A stretch of 64,000 nucleotides of DNA from Nematostella vectensis (Eukaryota; Cnidaria; Anthozoa; Actiniaria; Edwardsiidae): assembly GCF_932526225.1 (NCBI RefSeq), contig NC_064038.1, positions 6,599,822 to 6,663,821 on the forward strand. The letters run 5' to 3'. The notes below the pieces were generated by a model. The model did no database searches. It was not told where the DNA came from and saw only the letters and a program-made list of their open reading frames with translations. The position numbers and the translations under genes are program-made. Every line of letters begins with the position of its first letter. The stretch's first letter is position 1. Positions 34,101 to 46,100 of the stretch are shown here, piece by piece.

Positions 34101-37100
34101 CTACCAATGTCTTTTGTTATCTATAAATATGTCTATACTTAAAAATCAAATCTGATTTTTGTTTTTTTCTTCTTCTTTTTTTACCAACAGGCTCAGGATT
34201 TTACATCTACGTCGAGTCATCCAGCCCTATTCTTTACGACCAAAAGGCGCGGCTACTTAGTCCAGTCCTAAACGGCCCACTTACGATGTCTTTCTTTTAC
34301 CACATGTTTGGCGCTACTATAGAAACCCTTTCCGTTTACGTAGCTTTTGGTTTGAAGGAGACACGCGTGTGGAGCCGCCATGGTAACCATGGAGACAAGT
34401 GGTTGCCTGGATGTGTGAATATAACAATGTCAGGAAATTATAGGGTGAGGGTTATGTCGAGGGGGAAAGGGGGAAGGGGAAATAATGGTTTTACGGAATG
34501 GATGCTTCTTGGAAGAATAGGACTCTTGGTGATTGGAACACTTTCATGAACTAATCTCGTGCATTTTAACAATCTGACCTTAGATCATTATAGAAGCATA
34601 CGGCAGCGGGAGCTATACCGGGGATATAGCAGTTGACGAGATAACCTTCAAGGATGGATTACTAGTTTGTAATAACACAGGAGAAGAAACGCCGCCAGAG
34701 ACATTTAATGGTACGTACAATCTCATGGCCGTTTTCCCTTCTCGACCTCCCCATTCCTCTAATTCTTATCCTCTGTTTTTTTTTAGTGAACTGTACATTT
34801 GAAGATAGTTTTTGTGGATGGCGTAGCCTGGCGTACAAGCGAAGCAACGATTTACCCCTGCAATGGACAAGAGGTAATATGGGTAAGCAAACATTAAATG
34901 AATAGCAAATAACTATTAACAAAAAGGATATGGCTATTTTTCTTGCAAACACGAACTCTCATTTAAGCTCCCTTGCGAGGTAAATTATCCGATGATGTCA
35001 CACAGTGTTTGTGTTGGTGCATGAGGCTATTGGTGGAGCTTGTCTCTTCGCAATATGAAACTTGCACAAAGTAGGGGCATAGCCAGGGGGTGGCTTAGGG
35101 CCCCCCTTTTAGCAGCCAAAGATACAGTATAAAATAAGTAAAAAATACAGTATAATATAAGTAAAAAATACAGTATAATATAATGCCCCCCCTCCCACCT
35201 GTTAAAAATCCTGGCTACACCGTTGCTAAGAAATCACCCGATCTTTTAGGGTAAACCCACGCCAAAATGAACTCTGGAGTGGCCGCGGCTAGAGAGCGAC
35301 GAAAAAACAAAATCTTCAATGAAAATAAACCCCGTAGAAACCGATGTAACATAGAAAATATCTGTCTGATTCCAAAGCGCTGAGAATAAGTTTATTTTTG
35401 TTGTTGTTAGCCATTAAAAGCCTTAGTGCCTGCGAGTGTACCACCAGAAAAGTCAAGTGATTTGCTCGCAAAGGACTATTTCGATGGCTCTCGATCTATT
35501 TTCCACTGAGCCTATGATTGTTCAATTTTTTTTCTTCAGCATCAAATGGTTATCTCTATGTCAACACAACCTATCTAAGTAGTCCAGGATACTTTGCTTA
35601 TTTGCTGAGCCCGCGTACAACTGGTCCGCAGTGTCTCCGGTTCATATACAGCATGCGAAGTGATGTCATTGGAACTCTGGAAGTATTATTATTTGAATAT
35701 AAATCCGCAACGGAAAGAGTAAGCGCAGAATGGACCACGCAGGGGACCAAGGATGGACCCTGGAGGAACGCCACTGTCAGTTTGCCCTTCCAGGGAACAT
35801 ACCAGGTTCGAAGTGTTAAAAGAATAAATATATTTTTTTTAGGATTTGGTAAGGGGGAATTTCGCAATTGGCTGCAGTTGGCCACATGTTGTCTTGCTCT
35901 TCCAATTACGTTTAATTCCATGAATTGACCGTTTGGTACAAATGGAGCAGCACTTTTCTGTGCTCGCCGTTGCACTCACCAGGCAGCTCACACTTACAGG
36001 CTTAATTGGCTTTTTGGGACCCTACCGTGTTTTGGGACCCTACCGTGTTTTGGGACCCTACCGTGTTTTGGGACCCTACCGTGTTTTGGGACCCTACCGT
36101 GTTTGCCGTTCCTTCCCATTTTTGGCAGAAATAAAGGAAACAATATAGAATTTTTATTAGTTATTTTGGTTAATCATGTAAAGCGTTCTTTTCTCCGCCC
36201 AGATAATGGTAGTGTCAGGCATCGATCCGGGAAACTCTACATTTGTTGCAATCGACAACGTGACGGTCAGAAGCGGATTGTGTGACAAGGAAGATGATCA
36301 CGCAAGATCTCACGGTAAAATAAATGTTTGGATAAGCTGCTCTTGCTCCACCAAAAATTTACATTTCGCGAAAAGAAGAGAAAATCCTCAGATTTTGTCT
36401 TTCTTTTCAATATTCGGCAAGCTATTTATCAAAAATTTCCAATTGTTAAACTTCGTTCTGGCCTCCGTAATTCAAATTCAAACGGAATTGCATTTGGTGT
36501 TTTTTGATTGGTCAGCGCCGGAGAGGCTGTGTGACTCGATACATCTCGGTTGAACAATGAAAACGCTTCAAAGATTTGGAATGACAGAAGCCAGACGGCG
36601 TTTTAGCTGCTGGAAACCCAGCGTGTTTCGTAGGATAACGAAAGCCCCAGTAACTTACTGATCTATTTCGTTTATTTCCCAGGGGATTGCGATTTCGAAA
36701 GGAGCTTATCTCAGAATGGGTTTTGCCTCTGGACTAACGAGATCGGGAACGACTTTGACTGGTATCTGGGTATAGGAGAAACATTCAGCAGATTCACCGG
36801 TCCATTCGCGGACCACACGACAGGTAAACCCCACGATACGTACCCATCTGACGTCATCTCGTAACCTAAATACCTAAATCAATTATATAACGACATATCC
36901 CATAGTCACTCTTTTGCGGGCCACACTACAGGTGCTACCCAACAAACGTGGTAATCGGACCTCGTAACGTACTTCTAAATGGTCTAGAAGGACCTGGGGG
37001 CGAGCGCAGGAAAATCTAGAAAGTTTGGCACTAGACCTAATTTTCAATCACTGCAACTTTACGTAGAGACTCACGCAGCTCTAAAAAAAAAAAGCAAAAA

Positions 37101-40100
37101 CCAACTGATAGATATTGCATTCAATGTCCTAATAAGGGAATGACTGAGCGAGCTGGAAAAAAAACGGATTGTTTTTAGAACAAGATAGCTCCTTGTTTAT
37201 AGCACAAAAACAAGCGAAATTAGGCGCGCACGTGAAAGGAATTCGGCGTTCTTTGTTGGTGTTGGCAGCAGAACCCTAACAAAGTCCTACTCTCACATGT
37301 ATGGGATGATATGACACACGACAAATGACCATTTGGGCTATCTCAATTTGAACCGTTCAATGATTCACATTTTTCACGGTGCTATAATGCTCGTCTATTT
37401 TGACAGGGACAGGATACTACGCCTTTGTCGAATCCTCTAAACCAAATAACCCAGGTGAACGTGCGCGCCTAGCAAGTCCCATTCTTCAAGGCGAGTTCTG
37501 TCTGCAGTTTTTCTACCACATGAGGGGAGACACGATGAGCTTGCTTGTCGTCTTCTCCCGGGGAGTACACTCAAGGAAGTACAGGCTCCTTTGGGTCAAA
37601 TCAGGTGACAGAGGGGGGCGATGGCATAAGGGCGTGGTCACAGTAAAAGGCGTCACAACAGAAGAACTGTACCAGGTGAGAGATATTTCTAATTCTTCTT
37701 TAGCACTGAGGGCGCGGTCTAAGAAATCCTTCCGTGTCGAATCTTAAGATTGGACATATGAACAGTTCGTCGTCTGAATCAATCAAATCAACTGATCAAT
37801 AAATACAGACAGGTGTGATCTCCAGCAAAATCAATTTTAACCCTAGGGATAGCACTTTGGGTGTGGTCAACAGCAATTCTTACCCCTACAAGTTAGCACA
37901 TTGAGTGTGGTCGAAGCAATTTCTAACGCTAAGAGATAGCAATGGAAACACATTTTCAGTTTTCTAGAATTTTATATATTGCGGTCCTTGAGACACTGCC
38001 ATCGAGCACATCCATATTGTGACAACTTTTGAGTCCGGTTGTAATTGGATAGGATGCGATTCATTAGTGTAATACCCCCTAAGGGATAGCAGTGGGTAGT
38101 AATACATATCCTGAAAGATCACAGCCGTATACTTTTAAGGAGAGTCTCTCCCCCTCCCCCCGTAATAAAATAGCGGCATGATTGGCCTTAGTTTTACAAG
38201 AATCTTAAAGCCGCATTGTCACCAGTTTCCTTCCGGAGTTCCGACGGAAACCTCAACCGTTAAAAGACAGAATAATATATTAGAATCCAAGATATAAACA
38301 GGCCATCTGCTGTAAATTATCAATCACATCCTCAAAAAAATCCAATAGACACTGCTTTCAATGTTTTGAAAAATTCAAAAATTGAAAAATCCATTAAACA
38401 TGATAAGGGATAGCCTCAGGGATAGCCTCAAATCCTTTCATAAAGTATTGACCTTCATTGTTGTTTGCCTTTGGAAGGTTGTGTTCGAGGGAATTCTGGG
38501 AATCAGTTACAGAGGTGATGCCGCGATTGATGACGTCACATTTACCAAAGGCGCATGTATTACCACAGGTAACCCAACTACGGCGGTCCACCTTTATTCA
38601 CTTCGCCATCGGTGAATAATTGTTAATTATACATTGTGCTCACTATGTCAATTCTGATTGGTCAAGAACGCGCGGTTTATTTTGAGAATCACGCAATCTG
38701 GGGGTCTTCACTTATTAACTATCTGTGAATCATATAAAGAAAACGTTGTCGTTTTGGGGGTCTGGTACCGAGGAAACTTAGTTTCTTTTCAAAGACCTTC
38801 TCCATTGACTTAAGACGGCCAGAGTAACTGTTTTTTTCTTCTGACTACAAGTCATAACGTTAACAAAGCCCCTGGGGGTCTGCTCACCTTAGAAATGACA
38901 AGAATCATGCAGTTTTTCCAAATAAGGATAAAAATTATTTTCCTTATATCATGGAAGTGACCGCGTTTGGCAAAAACGACAATTTGTGCCTAAATTTTCT
39001 TGATATTAATCATATAGTCATATCAATAGAGATTATACACGCGCAATGCACTCTGGTCCAAGGGCGCGAAGACACGATTGTGAGAAGTGGCGCCTTTGTG
39101 CAAATCGCGAAAAAGTTTTGTTTTCGCGAAAGTGTGTGTTTTGCTGAATCAATTGCCTTAGGCCTTGCCTAACTCCACTTGTCACGACATTGATTATTCC
39201 GGATATCACTAAAACCTCATCCAATAATTGTTTAATATAAGCTTTCTCAAGGGGCACTCTGAGAAGAGTTGTTGTGAGAGAGCGGAGAAGCAGAGCTACG
39301 AGGCCGTCTTTTCCGTGAGGTTTCTCGGGGCGCTGTTTGGGGGCACTTTTCGACAGGCTGTTTTGCAGGCTTAATATCAAATCATATTTCCTTTCAGAGC
39401 TTACCACATATCACGTTGGAAGTCACACAAGGGTCTATTCTGTGCAGCTTTTGCCTGGCCAGTATAATGGGTGGTCGGCAGAGTTCAGTTTTGATGTTTC
39501 AACAATACCCTCCAACTCAACCGTGACCTACATCTACACACCACAGGTTCCCCACATTAGCATGTTCAGTGCTACGCCGAGACTGTACGATCCCATAGGC
39601 TTCCCATTAGATAGGTGAGTAAATAAAGTAAGTGGCACGCACTCATCATGCACACCCGAATAGCACGAACTTAGACCTAAAATTTAAAGGGTGGCTAGAC
39701 CACTTGAAAGCAAACGCAAGTGCAGCAAAATTGATTCCGTTTTCTCAACATAACACACTTGCGCCAGGCATGTGTTTGATCGATTCTCAACAGTGTTGCT
39801 TGCCTATGTGCATGCTCTTGTGTCCTAGTGAGAAGGGTTTCCCTTTGTTCTACAAGGTTTTGTTCACATACGAGGTACGGTGCACCTACCTCTGGGGACG
39901 ACAACCTTTGCCAATGTGAAGGCATCCTGTAGAGACAAAGATACCAGGGGGAGGGGGGAAATTTTGATGGTTCTCGGTTGTTTATCAATCTGGCTTGGCA
40001 ACCAGCCCTTCAGAGATATAGCCCTACTTAGGTACAGCGAAGTAGTACATGGGAATAGGCGGTACTATTATTCCTACTTAGAATAGGGGCATTTTATCTC

Positions 40101-43100
40101 CATGTGAACAAGCCCTTGTTGGCCAATAAAATTTCGAGAATTAACAAAGTTATTTTTTGATATGCCAGCGTACACTTGCCTTTACATTGCCTAGTTCTTA
40201 CATAAAGCATTACTTTAAGAATGTTGATCAACTACTCCATTATTATTGTTTAAAATTGGAAATACGTCGGTTTATTTACAAGAAAACTTCAAAATAACTA
40301 CCCACGATTAAAGTTAATACCTTATCAACGATATTTTGTTGAACGTATATCAGTCACTTGATTGAATTAGCTGATTTGAAATGGATTGTTTTAGTATGTC
40401 GGTATTGTGCGGGAGAATAAAACGGCGGCATGACTGACCCTCTTCAACAGGTTCTACCAGGATCCAAATGGACCAAAGATCTACACGCACCGCCTGCCAT
40501 CCTCTGAGTTCTACAGCCTCCAGAATGATTCCCACGCGCAATGCTGCATGGGAAGAGATACAGTACGCACAGTACATGTCAGCGGTGTTAGACAGCAAGG
40601 TAGGATGATGTTTTAACAACGAGAACTTAAAAGTTCTCGTTATTGGTCGTTTGGCTGCGCGCCCTCAGTATCCACCTCTAGCTGCGCACTCTCGAGCTAA
40701 TATATAATAGCGAGCTAATGTAACAGCCCTCCTTGATAACCCAAATCTCCTTTTAGTAAATAGCAAAACAAAATAATATAACATTGACACGACACTGATC
40801 TATTTAATTATCCGCTAACCCTTCTGTTGGCTTTTAGAATACATGCTTCTAAAACTCGCTCTGATCTTTGAATGCATACCTTTATCATGGGTCTATTTAT
40901 TTCTACACAGATCCTTCTATTAAGTTACCTCTGAACCTGGTCTTAATTCTTTCCCCGCAGACCCTTCTACCCGGGGGGGGGGGGGGGGGGGGGGGGGAGA
41001 ATTCGAGAAAAACAGACGGGAGTGCTCGACAGCAAAATCAATTTTAACCCTAAGGGATAGCACTATGGGCGTCGTTAACAACAATTCTTACCCCTAAGCG
41101 ATAGCACATTGGGTGCGGTCGAAGGAACTTTTAACCCTGAAAGAAAGCATTAAAATACAATGCTCGTTTTAATTGGCTGACGGATCCTGTATTGTTATGT
41201 TCCCGACAAAAAAGTCGAAACTTTTAACCGATCAGTTGACTTGTGGTTTATTGTAAAATACGTTTCGAGCGATTGGGCCTCCATTTAGCGTGAGACACCC
41301 TAAAAGATAGTAGAGTCGGAAAAAAACTCCCCCGGCGTGAAAACCCCTTATAGATAGCTGAATCGGAAAAATCCTAAAACACACCCTTAGAGATAGCAGT
41401 TGGTAAGAATTTTAAACCCTAAAAGATAGTTCGAGCATCCCCGTCTCATTTTCTGTAGAGTCCCCCCGGGCCCTTCTACCAGCTTTCAAAATAAACCTCT
41501 GACTCTGGTCTTATTTATGTCCTCGCATACTCTTCTATCAGCTTTCAATATAAACCTCTGACTCTGGTCTTATTCATGTCCTCGCATACTCTTCTATCAG
41601 CTTCCAATATAAACCTCTGACTCTGGCCTTATTTGTGTCCTCGCATACTCTCCTATCAGCTTTTAATATAAACCTCTGACCCTGGTGTTATTTATTCCCC
41701 CACAGACCCATCTATCAGCTTTGGATGTATCCCAGGATGGCATCGCATTGGCGCATCATGCTACATGTTTTTTCGTTTTCCCGCTGGCTACACCCCGTGG
41801 GCTATATCAAGATACTACTGCCACTCATTTGGAGGGGAACTAGCCACGCCCAAGAGCACCCTCATTCTAGACCGTATAACAAACATAACATATTCCTTTG
41901 GAGACTTTGGCTTGGCACCTTATGTTGCTCTTAGAGGCCAAATTAAATGGTCGCTAGGTGATAATGGCCCTTTGGTGGAGTATCTCTGGGGGGAGAGTGA
42001 GCCGAGTGGCGATGGGATGTGTGGAGTATTGCGCAAGAATACAAAGCCTAAAACATGGCGCTGGAATGATGTGCCGTGCCCCACGGAGGCCCCGGTACTC
42101 TGCCAAGACAACATGGGTAGGTTTAAAGGGGAACCGGCAGGCTTATGCTAAAAAAAAAATTATACAAAAGAGTGTCCAATAGAATAACGTAAAATCTCCC
42201 TGCTTACTTTATATCAGTTTAAGGGTGTACTGACATTAGTGTTGCTCAGTAACGACGTTGCTACGCTGGTGGCGTTGAGCGCGCGCGTACATAACACGGA
42301 ATTCGTCATTGGCAAGCTTTCTTGAAATAAAAGAAACAAAAATATGCACTTTAATTTCACAAGAATGGACTTTAAGTTGAACTCAACCTACAAACATTTA
42401 GCGAATATCTTTAAGGCAATGTTTTTAAAGCCCAAGTTTTCAATTTCCACTATATCTGCGCCCGCTGCAAACACCGGTTGTAGACGCTCGCGCACGCATT
42501 GAAAATCTTATTTCAAAGTAGCGCGCGCTGTATCCAAATTTATAAAATACTATTTCAGTTTTGATCATCATATGACGGATATAATTCCTTATGTTCCTTA
42601 TAGTTTCTCATGTCATGATGAAAATTGAAAAAGTATTTTAAAATTCTGATACAGCGCGCGCTACTTGAAATAAGATTTTCAGTGAGTGCGCTAACGTTTG
42701 CAACCGGTGTTTCCAGCGCGCGCAAGTAGTGAAAATTGAAAACTTTGGCTTCAAAAAGGTTGGCTTGAATAATCTCCGCTGAATCATCATTTTTACAAAA
42801 TATGGAAAATATTATCACCCGAAAAGGCTGATATCAACTTTAAGTCAATTTTGGGGAAATTGAAACGCAAATTTTTGTTTCTTTTACTTCAGGAGAGCTT
42901 GTGAATGACGAATTCCGTGTTATGTATATGCGCGCGCTCAACGCCACCAGCGTAGCAACGTCGTTACTGAGCAACACTAATGTCATTTCCCCCCTAATGA
43001 TCAAAAAGTAACTAATTTTCCGTAAAATGGACGATGTGGAGGATATAGCTGATTTACATTTTGCGATTTCAAGGTTTGAGTAAAGCCGCGGCCTGTTCCA

Positions 43101-46100
43101 AAAACTAAAAGCACTGTTTTCAATCGATTTTCATACGCTCGATCCGCTCGACACTATCTGGCGTGACGGCCACAGCCATCTAGTTTGCCACTAAAAAACA
43201 CGTGATCTCTTAGTGCAAGTTGTCTATTACAGGTAATAATAGCTTTGTTATTCAAGGGGTTAATTTGTTTACCTTGCAGTCATACCTAATCCAGTGGCGC
43301 TTTTCCCTTTATGTGGCCCAAACATCGCCCAAGAAGCGAGCCCTGATGCCTTACCAGACGGGGTACTCTCAAATATATACATGTCCCCAGGACCGCGCGG
43401 CCACTCCAACAACTCTGCCCGGTTTACTGGTTTCATGGATTCATTCATAACATTCCCTAACAACGGCGCACTTGACATCATTTCGTCAATAACAATACTG
43501 GCGTGGATCTACCCTACCACATATGGTGGTACTATATTTAACTATGGCAGCTCGCCCTCTGGTGTTCACATAAGCTTGGTATTTCCTGGAAAACTATCGG
43601 CGGAGTTTTATGATAGAGATGTACCAAAATCCTTTGCAGTCGTCACTGGAGGTGTCATTCCGTTGAACAAATGGTCATATATCGGTGTAGTGTATGACTA
43701 TAGTAGTGGTTTGACAAGGCTGTTTGTTAAAAACGAGACAGTTACGAGTAGAAGGATATATTCCCTAACACGCCTCGATACACGTGGTGACGTACGGGTT
43801 GGGTCTTTGCCGGGAAGGACTGGGTACAAGGGCAGGATATCATGCCTGCAGATCTATGACGTGGCACTTTCAGACTGGAAGGTGCTGGATGTCCGCGAAA
43901 TTTGCACAAAGAAAGGTAAGGATGGAGAGTCATATCGAACATATTTGTTTTAAAATTGTATCCCCCCCCTGCCCTCGGTCATCTCCTTTTAAGGAGACTG
44001 CATACCATGTATGGAATACCACTTCAATGATTTTCATCCTTCTACACTCTAATCAGCTCACAATAATATTTTATGTAAACGATCAGGGAATCTTGTTTTC
44101 CCTTGAATTTATACGAGGCGTTGTTTTAACGTCGCTGTACCGCACGTTCTTTGTAAACTTTCTCCCTCTCGTTTTCATTGTTAAAGACCTCTATCCACTT
44201 TAGCTATTCTTTAAAATATTGCTCAAGATTAAAGATTTTAGGTTGAAATCATCATCTTGTATCATACAAATACATTAGAATCAACACTCTACCATGCAAA
44301 AAGCTGTGAAGATTTTATTCATTATTATTTAATTATTATTTTTTCTATAATCCGCCATCTTGGATTTTTCTGATTATTTATCGTTTCGATTGTTTCAGAA
44401 CCAATTTCTTGCAAGCAGCATAGCATTCCTTTACGAGGACGCTGTATATTCACCAACTCTACCGTCAGGCTTAGCGGGCTCGACGCACCAAACCACTGTA
44501 CCTCGAGAGAGGCTCGCATGGCTATTATCGACAAGGAATATGTACGAGCGCCCTTAGCAAAGTTCCTCGAAACCTCGCACCCTGAGACATCACAAGCACA
44601 CATCGGACTTTTGGCGCAAGAGTACTGGGTCTGGCCTGATGGGAGTTCTGTGGACAAGTTACTATGGAAACAGGGATTTCCCCGTAGTTTCTATGGCACC
44701 CAGACGTGCGTGTGTGTGGACCCTGTGACGTCACGATTGACGAACAATTTCCTGTGCACAGGCAGTCGTGGGTTTGTTTGCCAAAAGAATCAACGTAAGT
44801 GAAAGCTATGCCTAAGGATTTCACAGGGGGGAGGGGTGTACAAATTCCAAGAAGGTTTAGCGAGGGTTACGATTCAGAACAGATATTTCGAAGAAAATAA
44901 CACAGCTTTCCCCGACATTTTGTTTTTTACTTTTAAAACGCTAAAAATTGCTAAGAACTTTGTCATGCCTTTCGGTCTTTCCCGAGTTCTTCCATATTCT
45001 TACTAATTTCATACCACCATTGATTGCCCGCCCTTATGTTGATTGAAATAACCTACACGAGCTTGCCAATTACGTTGTATAAAAGTACCTTTTAATTAAC
45101 ATGATCTAAACGAGTTGGCCAATCGGGCTCGCGCGTTGCACTACCAAAATTAGAGATTATCATCGATACTACAGAAAGAAAAAGACATGCAAAACTCGTT
45201 GTTCTAAAAAAATGCCACGTGTAAAAATTACAAAAATTGCTGGAAAAAAGCTGGCAAAACGATGCTGCAGAAATATCGGCACAGTTTGTACAGGAAGGTT
45301 CGCAATGCATCACACCCTTGTATTTCTTTGTAGTAAATCTAGCCTCTGGGCGTCCAACAAGCTTCTCTAGTATTGCCCGTGGAGGGGTGGGTGCGTATGC
45401 AGTGGATGGGCTTTACAGTACGTGTTTTGCTACTCTTCAGGTGAGTACCGTCTGGGCTCCATCCGTAATATTTAGCAATTAGACTACGAGTTCGAGTTTT
45501 CTATGAGTCATAAGATAGTCAACGAGGCGCGTAGCTTTTCGTAGCTATTTGACTCATAGAAAACGAGTAGTCTAATTGTTTTAGTATAAATCCACTCAAA
45601 TACTACCTTCGAATGACGATTGTAATAATAATTTACGTTGTTTTTGTGAAGAACGCTGTTTTTTTTCGCTACTCGCTATCTATCGCTTAATAGATAGTGA
45701 GTACGGGAGCCAATCAAATTGCAGGATTCGTGATAATGTGAGTAGATTTATTCTAAAGTAGGATATTAATATGGTATTATGGACTGTTTCTCCACCTGTA
45801 TTGGAGGCGTTTCTAGAATGGAAAATATATGCCAACTTTCCAAATATGGTACGTACGAATATGAATCATTTTTTAATCGGATCTCTTTTTTTATCAGGAG
45901 TCGAAGCCTTTTCTGAGAATCACTCTCGACGCAGAGGTTTTCATCTACAAAGTCACTCTCGCGAACAACAGAGATTGTTGCCGGGAGGCGTTGTCAAGCA
46001 TTGTTGCCCTGGTAACGGATAGAAGAGGCTACATCAGACAATGTGGCGATGCAGTCAGCTATGGCTTGTCTATATACCACGAGTTTGTCTGTAAACTTCC

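Noticed and set aside
35933-36148. ORF with GPYRVL repeats
   Set aside because: Frame through an 18 bp intronic tandem repeat.
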